Of a stretch of 64,000 nt of DNA, positions 51,066 to 62,408 are shown piece by piece. This stretch comes from Nocardioides ochotonae (GTDB taxonomy: Bacteria; Actinomycetota; Actinomycetes; Propionibacteriales; Nocardioidaceae). Where the stretch lies: positions 3,831,001-3,895,000 of the forward strand of contig NZ_CP061769.1 in the NCBI RefSeq assembly GCF_011420305.2. Reading direction: 5' to 3'. The position numbers and the translations under genes were made by a program. Position 1 is the stretch's first letter. Each line of letters begins with the position of its first letter. The notes under the pieces are model-generated. The model saw nothing but the letters and a program-made list of their open reading frames with translations. It was not told the origin of the DNA and ran no database searches.

Positions 51066-54000
51066 ATGCCGCGAACCCCCCTCACCGGAACCGCCATCGG
51101 CTTGACCGTGGCCGCTGTCGCTCTTACCGGTTTGAGCCTCAGCCCGGCCGCGACCGCGGCCAGGAGCGCACCGAGTGGCGCATCCGGGTCTTCGCCGTCC
51201 ATCGATCGCGACCTGAGCTACGAGGTGACGGTTCGCCGTACCGAAGGCGGGGTGCCGAACATCAAGGCCGACGACTACGCCAGCTTGGGCTACGGCACCG
51301 GCTACGCCATGGCCGAGGACAACATCTGCATGATCTCGGACCTCGTGATCACCTTCGCCGCGGAGCGCGCCCGGCGCCTCGACGCGACGCCTGCGAACAT
51401 TGCGAGCGACTCCTTCTATCAACTGTTCATCGATCGCGGCGCAGCCGAGGAAGAGCTCGAGGAACGGCAGGCAAAGATCTTCCGTGGCGCCGCCGCGGGG
51501 TTCAATCGCTACCTGCGTGACACGGGCGTGGACAACCTGACCGACCCTGCCTGCAAGGGCGCCGAGTGGCTGCGCCCCATCACCGAGATGGATCTGCGGC
51601 GGATCTCGCGGATGCCGTTCTTCCTCTCCGCGCTGTCCCCGCAGTTCCTCGCCGCCGCCCCGCCCACCTCGCCTCCAGCGCGGCGATCGACCCAGCGCGG
51701 TTCGCGGGGGATCACCCCGGACGAGGCGGTGAACGGGCTCTTCGATGAGTGGCGCGGCAGCAACGGCGTCGCCATCGGGCGAGAGGCCACCGCCGGCGAG
51801 ACAGGGATGCTGCTGGCCAATCCGCACCTGAGCTGGAATGCGCCCTCGCAACGGATGTACGCCCTGCACCAGACCATCCCCGGCGAGATGAACATGACCG
51901 GGGCCACCACCATGGGCAGGATCCAGGTCGCCTTCGGCGCAACCGAGGACGTCGCCTGGACCTCGACGGTGTCGACGGCACGGGACTACACGTTCTACCG
52001 ACTGGACCTGGTCCCCGGGAAGCCGACGCACTACTACTTCGACGGCGAAGAGCGCGCCATGACCCAGGAGGTCGCGTCGGTGCAGGTGCCCGACGGCGTC
52101 GGGGGGCACACCACGGTCGACCGCACCTTCTTCTCCACCCACTACGGCGCCCGCTTGGTCGGCGGTCCCGGCTTCACCTGGGACGACCAGCACGCCTACG
52201 CCGTGCGCTCGATCGATCCCGCGTGGCGCGGTGTCGATTCACTCAACGACACTTGGAAAGCCGAGTCAGTCGAGGAGTTCGCAGACGCCCTTGTGCACCA
52301 CCAGGCGATGACCACGAACGTCATGGCCGTCGACTCCTCGGGGCGCACCTACTACACCGACGCCAACCCGATCCCCTACGTCACAGATGCCCAGCGAGAG
52401 GTCTGCAGCGTGCCAGGCGGCCTCGACGGATCCCGCTCGGCATGCATGTGGCAGACCGATCCGACCGCGTCGCAGCCTGGAACATTCGGCCCCGACGCGA
52501 CGCCGCACCTCTTCCGCGACGACTTCGTGGCGAACATGAACGACAGTCACTGGCTCGCCAACCCCCGGGCGCCGCTGACCGGCTACGACGGCACCTTCGG
52601 CGCCACTGGCACCGAGCGCACGCTGCGCACGCGAGGAGGACTGCACGCGATCCTGTCCCGTCTCACCGGCACGGACGGGGCAGCGGGCGACAAGTTCACC
52701 CTGAGGGGCTTGCAGAGGCTCATGTTCGACAACACCAGCTACACCGGGGTCATCTCTCGCAACGGCATGGTCGAGCTCTGCGAAGCCAACCCGCAGGTCA
52801 CCGGTCCCGACGGCACCGTGGTCGACATCGGGGACGCATGCGAGGCGCTTCGGGGATGGGACCTTCGCGACGACCTCGGCAGTCGAGGCGCCCACCTGTT
52901 CCGCGAGATCATGGTCGCCAGCGGCAACAGCAGCAGGGTGCCGGCGAACTGGAACTTCCTCGTTCCCTTCGACCCCGCCGACCCGGTCAACACTCCGCGA
53001 GACCTCGACCCGCAGAACAACCCGGCCGTGCTCCAGGCGATCGCGGCGGCCGTGACCAAGCTCCGCGCCGCCGACATCGCGCTCGATGCCCGCCTCGGTG
53101 ACCTGCAGTACGTCACCCGCAACGGCGAACGGATCCCGATGCACGGCGGCACCAACGCCTCGGGATTGTTCAACATCGTGAACGCACCGTTCAACGCCGC
53201 CGCCGGCGGCTACCCCGACGTCACCGCCGGCGCCAGCTGGATCCAGGCCTCCGAGTACCGGCGCGACGGCCTGGTGAGCAAGGGCGTCCTCGCGTTCTCC
53301 CAGTCGACGAACCCGAACTCGCCGCACTACGCGGACATGACCAAGATGTACTCCAAGAAGCAATGGGTCGACCTACCGATGTCGGAGTCCGACGTCGCAG
53401 CGAGCACGATCACGAAGGTGCGCCTGACCGAGGACTCCGGGGTCTGCCTCAACGGCGGGTGGCGGGACTGGCAGAGCGTCGACTTCGATGGTGAAGCCCA
53501 GTGCGTCGCCCACTACGACGCTCAACGCGCCGAGCGGGTCAGCGAGTACGACGCCCGCCACGGCACCCAGACGGTCGTCCACACCGGCAAGCCGGTGAGG
53601 ATCAACGGCAAGGCCCGTGTAGGCCAGAGACTCCGTGTCGCTGCGGTCTCCCCGCGCGACTTCAGCCCCACCGCCCGGCACATCGCCTACCAGTGGGAGC
53701 GCGACGGCGTCGCGATCCCTCACGCCACCACCCGGGCGTACCTCGTCAGGGCGGCAGACGTCGGCTCTCGCCTGACGGTGCGCGTCACAGCGACCACCGC
53801 GAGCAGTGCCTCTGGCTTCGCCACCTCGAACGGAGCCACAGCGAGGCGAGCGGCGGCGAGCATCGCGATGAGGCTGGTTCCGGGGGCCACACCACGCACC
53901 CTGCTGATCAAGGCCACGGTGAAGTCGAAGGCCGTCGTGAGCGGACGGACAATCGTCACCGTGCTCCGCAACGGCGCCGTCCTGCACACCAGACAACTGG

Positions 54001-54134
54001 GCCTGAACCGTGACGGTCGCGTCAGCCTCACCTTGGCGGCCGCCCGCCCTGGGCGCTACAGCGTCACGCTCCAGTACCTGGGCTCAGACAGCGTGACCCC
54101 AGCGCGGGCCACACGGACCCGGAACCTCCGGTAA
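51066..54134 (+). CDS. Penicillin acylase-family (S45) hydrolase with Ig-like C-terminus
   Basis: 1022 residues. Signal peptide to about residue 33. An alpha chain of about 200 residues (YEVTVRRTEGGVPNIKADDY, GYGTGYAMAEDNICM) is followed by the autoprocessing site GSNGVAIG; Ser232 becomes the N-terminal nucleophile of the beta chain. Family members cut acyl groups from lactones, lipids or peptide antibiotics, as in PvdQ and aculeacin A acylase. Residues 830-1022 are extra: an Ig-like domain (GKARVGQRLRVAAVSPRDF, YQWERDGVAIPHATTRAYLV) and a second sandwich. GGAGG precedes the ATG by four bases; a GTG one codon earlier is less likely. Confidence 0.9.
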   Translation: MPRTPLTGTAIGLTVAAVALTGLSLSPAATAARSAPSGASGSSPSIDRDLSYEVTVRRTEGGVPNIKADDYASLGYGTGYAMAEDNICMISDLVITFAAERARRLDATPANIASDSFYQLFIDRGAAEEELEERQAKIFRGAAAGFNRYLRDTGVDNLTDPACKGAEWLRPITEMDLRRISRMPFFLSALSPQFLAAAPPTSPPARRSTQRGSRGITPDEAVNGLFDEWRGSNGVAIGREATAGETGMLLANPHLSWNAPSQRMYALHQTIPGEMNMTGATTMGRIQVAFGATEDVAWTSTVSTARDYTFYRLDLVPGKPTHYYFDGEERAMTQEVASVQVPDGVGGHTTVDRTFFSTHYGARLVGGPGFTWDDQHAYAVRSIDPAWRGVDSLNDTWKAESVEEFADALVHHQAMTTNVMAVDSSGRTYYTDANPIPYVTDAQREVCSVPGGLDGSRSACMWQTDPTASQPGTFGPDATPHLFRDDFVANMNDSHWLANPRAPLTGYDGTFGATGTERTLRTRGGLHAILSRLTGTDGAAGDKFTLRGLQRLMFDNTSYTGVISRNGMVELCEANPQVTGPDGTVVDIGDACEALRGWDLRDDLGSRGAHLFREIMVASGNSSRVPANWNFLVPFDPADPVNTPRDLDPQNNPAVLQAIAAAVTKLRAADIALDARLGDLQYVTRNGERIPMHGGTNASGLFNIVNAPFNAAAGGYPDVTAGASWIQASEYRRDGLVSKGVLAFSQSTNPNSPHYADMTKMYSKKQWVDLPMSESDVAASTITKVRLTEDSGVCLNGGWRDWQSVDFDGEAQCVAHYDAQRAERVSEYDARHGTQTVVHTGKPVRINGKARVGQRLRVAAVSPRDFSPTARHIAYQWERDGVAIPHATTRAYLVRAADVGSRLTVRVTATTASSASGFATSNGATARRAAASIAMRLVPGATPRTLLIKATVKSKAVVSGRTIVTVLRNGAVLHTRQLGLNRDGRVSLTLAAARPGRYSVTLQYLGSDSVTPARATRTRNLR

Positions 54135-54144
54135 CCCCCGGCTG

Positions 54145-54183
54145 TCTTCGTCGGGCCGCCCCACAGCCGCGGCCCGACGAAGA
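54145..54183 (+). terminator. Terminator after the acylase gene
   Basis: Perfect 14-bp stem (54145-54158 with 54170-54183) and an 11-base loop, starting 10 bases after the stop. Confidence 0.8.
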
Positions 54184-54244
54184 CCTGGCGGCTCGGGACG
54201 CCAGCAACCCGGTCGCATCCGCCGCGCATGCGGCCCACCGATGG

Positions 54245-54250
54245 CACGAT
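54245..54250 (+). promoter_or_regulatory. Candidate -10 box for the small kinase gene
   Basis: CACGAT, six bases before the GTG at 54257, with no ribosome site between. Confidence 0.4.
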
Positions 54251-54256
54251 GCCAGC

Positions 54257-54814
54257 GTGAGCGCCCGCCTGCTGATCGTCGTCTCCGGGTTGGCTGCCAG
54301 CGGCAAGACGACCATCGGCAGGGCACTCAGCGAGCGGCTCTCCCTCCCGCTGTTGGACAAGGACGACATCCTCGAGTCGCTGTTCGACAGCCTCGGCTGC
54401 GACGGCCCCGAACAGCGGTACCGGCTCAGCCGCGCGAGCGACGAGGTCCTCTATCGCCTCGCCCGGTCCTCACCAGCTGCCGTGCTCGTGAACTGGTGGG
54501 ACCACGACACCGCTCCCGAGCGACTTCGCGCCATCTCCGCCTCGCTCGTCGAGGTGTTCTGCGACTGCCCCGTCGAGCTGGCTGCCGCCCGCTTCGCCGC
54601 GCGCGAACGGCATCCCGGTCACCTCGACCGTCTGCGCACGCCGTACGACGTCGAGGAAGGCGTCCGGGGCATGCGTGCATCCTTCAGGGGGCCGCTCGGG
54701 TTAAACGACGCTCCTGTCGTCGTCGACACGAGCCGACCGGTCGACCTGGACAACCTGGTCGAGCGGGTTCGCGCGGCGACGTCTCCTGACGGGTTGGCAG
54801 CGCCGGGCACCTAG
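54257..54814 (+). CDS. P-loop kinase (AAA_33 / zeta-toxin-like)
   Basis: 185 residues. Walker A is SGLAASGKTT (about residues 10-19). LLDKDDILESLF carries the substrate Asp pair, and FAARERHPGHL with conserved Arg and His is typical of small kinases related to gluconate, shikimate or chloramphenicol-phosphotransferase proteins. The substrate is unknown. It is transcribed alone, after a strong terminator, and converges on the DUF6629 gene. Confidence 0.75.
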   Translation: MSARLLIVVSGLAASGKTTIGRALSERLSLPLLDKDDILESLFDSLGCDGPEQRYRLSRASDEVLYRLARSSPAAVLVNWWDHDTAPERLRAISASLVEVFCDCPVELAAARFAARERHPGHLDRLRTPYDVEEGVRGMRASFRGPLGLNDAPVVVDTSRPVDLDNLVERVRAATSPDGLAAPGT

Positions 54815-54850
54815 ACGGCCGAGACCCCGCGTTGCCGATGCCCGCCGCGG

Positions 54851-55525
54851 TCAGGCACGCGCCAGTCCCTGACCCTCGAGGCGGTGGATGTCCGGCAGCC
54901 GGCGGCGCAGCACCATGTGCACCATGACCAGGGCGGAGGTCAGCGCCGCGTAGACGCACCACAGCGACGCGAACGCCTCGACGTAGACGATGGCGACGAC
55001 CGTGAGCCCGACGAGGTTGAGCAACCCGAAGGCGACGATCGAGGGGTAGTCCGACAGCACCGACGGGCCGATCACCGCCACGATGTACAGCACTGCCCAC
55101 ATCGCCCCGTACGTCAGGTCGACGTCGTAGATCAGGGCGTGCGGCTCCTCCCTGACCACGAGCGGGCCGTCGAGGACCGCCCAGAGCAGGTACGCCGCGA
55201 CCACCGCGCCGAGCGCCACGAACGGCGCCACCCGCTGGCGCCGGCCCACCGGCTCGAGCAGCAGCACCGCGAGCGGCACGAAGATCGGGAGGACCGGGAA
55301 GGCGAAGAGGACGTAGATCATCGCGGCGGCGTGCTGGACACCGGCCGAGACGTAGTCGGACGCACCGTGCCAGACGAGGGCCTCGGTCAGCTGGTGCAGC
55401 GCGAAGAGCAGCGGCAGCGACGCGAACGGCAGCTCCCGGGCCGTGCGCACCTCGCGCAGGCAGATCGCAGCGACCGGGAGCAGGACGACTCCGGCGGTCA
55501 CATCGGCGCCCATCGAGAAGCACAC
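54851..55525 (-). CDS. DUF6629-family membrane protein
   Basis: 224 residues with seven hydrophobic helices. It starts VCFSMGADVTAGVVLLP and continues ARELPFASLPLLFALHQLTEALVWHG, the recognisable opening of DUF6629 proteins (MCFS...AD, then the HQ-E-W motif). The GTG at 55525 is chosen because this Cys-Phe-Ser start is conserved; upstream codons give a basic, unlike sequence. Role unknown; an integral membrane protein, perhaps a sensor or transporter. Confidence 0.75.
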   Translation of the reverse strand: MCFSMGADVTAGVVLLPVAAICLREVRTARELPFASLPLLFALHQLTEALVWHGASDYVSAGVQHAAAMIYVLFAFPVLPIFVPLAVLLLEPVGRRQRVAPFVALGAVVAAYLLWAVLDGPLVVREEPHALIYDVDLTYGAMWAVLYIVAVIGPSVLSDYPSIVAFGLLNLVGLTVVAIVYVEAFASLWCVYAALTSALVMVHMVLRRRLPDIHRLEGQGLARA

Positions 55526-55767
55526 GCCCGAGCGGTACCCCGGCCCGACGGACGAAACCCATGAGCAGGCCGGCAACGCTCGCCTGGATCGAGGTGGTCG
55601 TGTGGCGGCTCGGCGCGTCGGGTCGCTCAAGCAGGTGGGCGAAAGGTCGGACGGCAGGTTGAGACCATCTACGCGGCCGGAAACCAGTCACCACGAGCAA
55701 CGACCAAACCTTCAGCAGTCCCAGGTTGACGACGGTAGCCTCGCTCCCCCAACCGAGGGAGGCCGTC

Positions 55768-56343
55768 GTGGCGGACACCAAAATGGTGAAATCGACAGGA
55801 GAACATTGGGTTTGTTCAATGATGTCGCGGCTTGGCTGGGGTGTTGCTCTGACCCGCGATGGCTTGGAACGCACCGACATCCTGGCTGTCGACCCCAACG
55901 CCGCACCGCGTCGGTTGATTGAGGTCCAGGTCAAGACCGCTTCCGGTAACGGCGAGAACACAAACTGGCCCCTCGGGCTGAAGTCCCAGACGCGTGCTTT
56001 ATCCGACGCGGAGTGGTTCGTCTTCGTGATTCTCAACGACGCGCCCGCCAATACTCGCTGCTTCGTTGTACCGCGTGACCACGTCGCGGCCGCGACATGG
56101 ATCAGTCACACGTCATGGCTTACCGATCCTGACGCAGTACCTGGCAAGCGGAACACGCCAATCAAGAACGCTCGGGTCTACCGGTGGGTGTTCGAGGGGT
56201 ACGAGGACCGTTGGGACCTCCTCGAGGCCCCGGCCGACAAGGCCCCGGTTCTACTCCCGGCTGAGTTCCGCGAGTACGCACTCGACGCGCGGGTCGGCCT
56301 TCCCCACGATCACCCTTGGAACGACCGCCTCCCGGACTGGTGA
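55768..56343 (+). CDS. PD-(D/E)XK nuclease-like protein
   Basis: 191 residues. The core reads RTDILAVDP (Asp37), then RLIEVQVKTA (Glu52, Gln54, Lys56), the Asp / Glu-x-Gln-x-Lys pattern of restriction-like and Holliday-junction-like nucleases; STGEHWVCSMMSRLGW is the usual first helix. No partner methylase or ATPase is nearby. The GTG at 55768 has GAGGGAGG five bases upstream, better than an ATG 42 bases earlier. Codon use is less GC-rich than that of the flanking genes, and the gene begins an atypical patch ending at the tRNA-Lys, so acquisition by transfer is likely. Confidence 0.72.
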   Translation: MADTKMVKSTGEHWVCSMMSRLGWGVALTRDGLERTDILAVDPNAAPRRLIEVQVKTASGNGENTNWPLGLKSQTRALSDAEWFVFVILNDAPANTRCFVVPRDHVAAATWISHTSWLTDPDAVPGKRNTPIKNARVYRWVFEGYEDRWDLLEAPADKAPVLLPAEFREYALDARVGLPHDHPWNDRLPDW

Positions 56344-57007
56344 GGCGACGGCCGAGCCCGGTGTCGCCCTTCCCGCCACGCGGGTGCTCTCGCGGTACAG
56401 CTCCACGAGGACACCTCGACAAGTACGTCCCAGTCGTAGACGGACGTCTCGGTCGTGATCGTGTCGCCGGCCAGGAGGGCTCCTCGAACTTGCAGCCGTC
56501 CTTCCACGCAGGGCGGCACCCATCAGACGCGTGATGGCGTCGATGCCGGAATCCGCCGATGAAGTTTGATCCCCGGGCCCTTGGAGGATCAGGATTCCAC
56601 TGATCTGCGGACCCCCGATCCAGCAACGGTTCGGACTGCCTCACGGAACGCCGTCCATCCGTTCTTGGAATGCCCGCAGGACGTCGCGGCACGCTCACCG
56701 CGACTATTCAGTTCACTGGACCGGATCCCCCGTCGCGGATGTCGCCGCCGGTCTCCCTGCCCAAGGCCGGACCAGAGTCCGGGATCCGCGAATCACCGCA
56801 ACCGCTTGCAACGCGGCCTCAGCGCCTCCGACAGCACGCGTCCAGGCCGCGCAGCCGCAACCATCACGCCGGATCAAAAGCCCACCGGGCCGCGGCCGCT
56901 CGGGTTAGGTTGCGGACACCCTCTCGAAAGGACACCCGTGAGCTTTCGCGCCCCCAAGGCAACCGCCGTCGCATTGATCATCTCCGCTACGAGGCGCGGC
57001 TGATCGC
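56344..57007. other. Intergenic stretch of 664 bases, no gene seen
   Basis: Several short open frames on both strands, none with a ribosome site or protein-like composition. Moderately lower GC than the window average. It may contain decayed sequence; no repeat or RNA gene is recognised. Confidence 0.5.
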
Positions 57008-58168
57008 ATGAGGATCGGGGCGGCCGTTGCCGCAAGTACATGCGTGATGCTCCTGGCCGGGTGCGCGGGGAGCGAGGAGCGGCCCTCGGGGCAAGCAAGC
57101 ACTCGTGCGCCCGAGGCAGCCGCCTCGGCTGCCGCCCCACTGGCCCCTGCGAACTGGAGCCTGGCGAACAGCCTGGACACAGGATCGAGTTTTGTCGGCA
57201 GCTTGGTTGTCGATTCTGGTATCGCGGTATTTGGATTCGGAGGTCCCGGCGCTTCCTCCGCCACTTCACTTGGGGTTTGGAATACGGAAGAATCGGAGTT
57301 TGTGAAGCTGGCCGACAGTTCCTACGAGAACGGTGTCATCGACGGTGTCGCGTTCGATGGGCAGGACATCCTCTTTGTCGACATCGAAGCAGTCGGCGAT
57401 ACGGGTACGGGCGAGCGACTGCAGTGGAAAATTCGTCACACGGACCTATCAGGCGACCTTGACGAGGTCATCTCAGAATCCAGCCCCGAGGGAGACGTAA
57501 CTCCTCCCTATGTTCACTCGGGCGGCGGGCGATTCGTATGGTCGACATGGCAAGATGATGACGACCCCTGGGCCGGGCGGCATGTATACGAGTGGACACC
57601 CGGGGACCGCGAACCCGCCACAGTGGTAGAGAAGATCTGGCTGAACGACAGCGCTACCCCTGTTGCGGATGGAATTGTCTTCTCGCGAACAGAAAACGAT
57701 GACCGTTGGCCATCGGGGATGTCGAAGTCTGACGTGTACTTCCTTCCTGATGGGACTGTTACCCCCATCAGGGTCTCTGACTCTGGACTTGCCCTCAGCT
57801 ACGAGGTCGTCGGGTCCGCGGTGGTGTGGACAGAGACGAACCCTAGGGCGAAGAGGAAGTTGAGCCGTACGGATCCCCGTGCAACTCTCGTCGCCTCTCT
57901 CGATGGCAGCGATGATCCCCAGGTGATTCAGAGGGGGTTTTCGTCTGGCAATCCGACAGGCGGGGACGGCTGGTTTGCATGGTGGGATCAGAATCTGAAC
58001 CTCAAGGTTCTGCACACGAGCACCGGAGTTCTGGAAAAGATCCGCACCGCTAAAGTGCACGTGCCTACCCGCCCGGCCGGCGCAGACAACCTTCTGGTGG
58101 TGGCCGACCACCGCGTCGACGAAGGTCAGGGCCGCGTCACATTGCGAGCGTACGACATTCACAGCTGA
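57008..58168 (+). CDS. Propeller-like lipoprotein
   Basis: 386 residues. The lipobox is LLAGC (Cys19), followed by an Ala/Ser tether to about residue 45. Repeating strands such as VFGFGG, ILFVDIE, RFVWSTWQDDDD, GIVFSRTENDDRW and AVVWTETN, each with an acidic turn, suggest a TolB/WD-like beta propeller of five or six blades. Surface protein, function unknown. Codon use is clearly less GC-rich than in the host genes, pointing to a foreign origin. A broken copy of one blade lies just downstream. Confidence 0.75.
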   Translation: MRIGAAVAASTCVMLLAGCAGSEERPSGQASTRAPEAAASAAAPLAPANWSLANSLDTGSSFVGSLVVDSGIAVFGFGGPGASSATSLGVWNTEESEFVKLADSSYENGVIDGVAFDGQDILFVDIEAVGDTGTGERLQWKIRHTDLSGDLDEVISESSPEGDVTPPYVHSGGGRFVWSTWQDDDDPWAGRHVYEWTPGDREPATVVEKIWLNDSATPVADGIVFSRTENDDRWPSGMSKSDVYFLPDGTVTPIRVSDSGLALSYEVVGSAVVWTETNPRAKRKLSRTDPRATLVASLDGSDDPQVIQRGFSSGNPTGGDGWFAWWDQNLNLKVLHTSTGVLEKIRTAKVHVPTRPAGADNLLVVADHRVDEGQGRVTLRAYDIHS

Positions 58169-58169
58169 G

Positions 58170-58285
58170 AAGATCTGCTCGGGAGCGGATGCCAAACCGC
58201 GGCCTGGATCCCGCAGGTCTCGCGGGTGACATTGCTTTCTCACGAACAGAGATCGATGACCGGGCTCCCCGCGCGGGACCATCGA
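58170..58285 (+). pseudogene. Decayed duplicate of part of the propeller lipoprotein gene
   Basis: 58231-58262 matches 57673-57704 of the lipoprotein gene at 27 of 32 bases and encodes DIAFSRTEIDDR beside GIVFSRTENDDR. A further match (GAGAAGATCTG) lies at the start. The rest has diverged, and no start or complete frame remains. It looks like the remnant of a tandem paralogue. Confidence 0.55.
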
Positions 58286-58676
58286 ATGCCGTCACGCCAA
58301 TGAATGCGCCCAGTCGAACCAGTCCGAGATGTTGCCCGTCGGCGACCTCACCGCCGCCAGCCTCCTGCAGTGCGCATCGCCACCGTCCTGGCTACCGACG
58401 GCTTCGAGGCCGCGCACACCGCCTCTGGGCGCACCCGCCACCAGCAGACGCTCCGCGCGGATGGACGCAAGGCGAAGCCCCGAGTAGGACGACCTCGCCC
58501 ACGCTGCCACTCCGATCCCCGTGACGACGGACGCCGATCAGGGACGGTCCAAGCGGAAGCGCTGCACCCACCACCGGCCCCGGTGGTTCGCGCAGGGCAT
58601 ACTCGGGCCTGGATCGCGTGAGCGAACTACACCGGAGTTATCCAGAGGGTTTACCTGGTTAAATCCCTGATCCCCC
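58286..58676. other. Gene-free stretch before tRNA-Lys
   Basis: 391 bases, no gene with a ribosome site. Possibly further remnant of the decayed paralogue region and the tRNA promoter. Confidence 0.45.
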
Positions 58677-58752
58677 GGGCCCCTAGCTCAATTGGCAGAG
58701 CAGGAGACTTTTAATCTCTTGGTTGTGGGTTCGAGTCCCACGGGGCCTACCA
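58677..58752 (+). tRNA. tRNA-Lys (anticodon TTT)
   Basis: A full cloverleaf of 76 bases: 7-bp acceptor stem with one G-T pair, D arm GCTC/GAGC, anticodon loop CTTTTAA with anticodon TTT at 34-36, T arm GTGGG-TTCGAGT-CCCAC, discriminator A, and encoded CCA (58750-58752). Confidence 0.95.
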
Positions 58753-58804
58753 AGGACGCTCGCGTCCACGCGGAGCGGAGACCCGCCGTGTCGGTGCAGC
58801 GGCT

Positions 58805-58810
58805 TAGCAT
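58805..58810 (+). promoter_or_regulatory. Candidate -10 box for the lipoprotein gene
   Basis: TAGCAT, six bases before the ATG at 58817. Confidence 0.5.
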
Positions 58811-58816
58811 CGAGCC

Positions 58817-59437
58817 ATGCCTCAGCGCCTGGTTCCCCTGCTCCTTCCCACCCTCGTGACCGGCGCCCTGGCAGCCGCCCTGGTCGGCTGCGGCTCCGAC
58901 TCCGAGGACCAGGCGCCCACGGTTCCGGTCAGCGACAGCGCGACCGCGACGCCGACGAGCCCGGCCCCGGGCACACCCTCGGTGAGCCCCAGTGAGAGCC
59001 CGAGCACGACGGCCTCCGTGTCCGCGAGCGCGTCCGAGCCCAGCGCGCCGTCCTCGCCGAGCGCACCGGCATCCACGCCCGCGACCACCGCGCCCGTGGC
59101 CACGCCGACGGCTCCCGCCGCGCAGCTCCCGGCGGTGGACACCGACCTGCGGGTGGCGGTCACCGAGTACCACGTCGCCTTCACGACCGGTGACGCGCCG
59201 GCGGCGTTCGAGCTACTGAGCGAGCGCTGCAAGGACACCGTCGACATGGGCGCCTTCGGCGAGGACTCGCTCGCGCAGGCCGACAAGCACGGCACCACCC
59301 CCCGCCTCACGTCGTACGCCGCCGAGACCGGCAGCGACAGCGCGCGCGTCACGGCGACCTTCCGCGGGCCGCGGATCACCCTGCGCGCGGAGCCCTGGGT
59401 GCGCGAGGTGGGGGCCTGGCACCGCGACGTCTGCTGA
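58817..59437 (+). CDS. Lipoprotein with Ser/Thr/Pro tether and small C-terminal domain
   Basis: 206 residues. The lipobox is ALVGC (Cys25). A 75-residue tether of Ser, Thr, Pro and Ala follows, possibly glycosylated. The C-terminal 95 residues (LRVAVTEYHVAFTTGDAPAA, LLSERCKDTVDM, ITLRAEPWVREVGAW) resemble the NTF2-like or Mce-associated domains found on actinobacterial lipoproteins: a helix pair, then strands ending in a W. It contains two Cys that could pair. The function is not known. Confidence 0.75.
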   Translation: MPQRLVPLLLPTLVTGALAAALVGCGSDSEDQAPTVPVSDSATATPTSPAPGTPSVSPSESPSTTASVSASASEPSAPSSPSAPASTPATTAPVATPTAPAAQLPAVDTDLRVAVTEYHVAFTTGDAPAAFELLSERCKDTVDMGAFGEDSLAQADKHGTTPRLTSYAAETGSDSARVTATFRGPRITLRAEPWVREVGAWHRDVC

Positions 59438-59510
59438 GACATGTGCCGAACCGGCCGCGCCACGATCGTCCCCTTGTGCGAGATCGACGCATCAAACCGC
59501 GCTGAGCGGC

Positions 59511-59516
59511 AAGGAT
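59511..59516 (+). promoter_or_regulatory. Candidate -10 box for ppdK
   Basis: AAGGAT, six bases before the GTG at 59523. The first base departs from the T/C of the other boxes, so this is weak. Confidence 0.3.
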
Positions 59517-59522
59517 GGGCGG

Positions 59523-62192
<2,670 letters not shown>

Positions 62193-62209
62193 CCCCTCCT
62201 GCACCACCG

Positions 62210-62238
62210 CGCGCCCCCGGCCACCGGCCGGGGGCGCG
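62210..62238 (+). terminator. Terminator after ppdK
   Basis: Perfect 13-bp GC stem (62210-62222 with 62226-62238) and a 3-base loop, 18 bases past the stop. Confidence 0.8.
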
Positions 62239-62408
62239 TCGGCGTTCTCGCGCAACCACACGGGCCGACTCGGGGTGGAGCAACGGCGGCCCGGGCGGGG
62301 GAACCTCCCTCAAGGCTGCGGTGGGAGCTGGGCTCGACCACCGCGCCCCGCACACGGGCCGCCGTACCTCCTCCCCGGCTCCCTCAAGCCCAGGAGGAGG
62401 AGTCGTTG

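Noticed and set aside
58677-58752. tRNA-Lys 3' end as an attachment site with a duplicate nearby
   Set aside because: No second copy of its 3' end was seen in the window, and the atypical patch lies on the 5' side of the tRNA.
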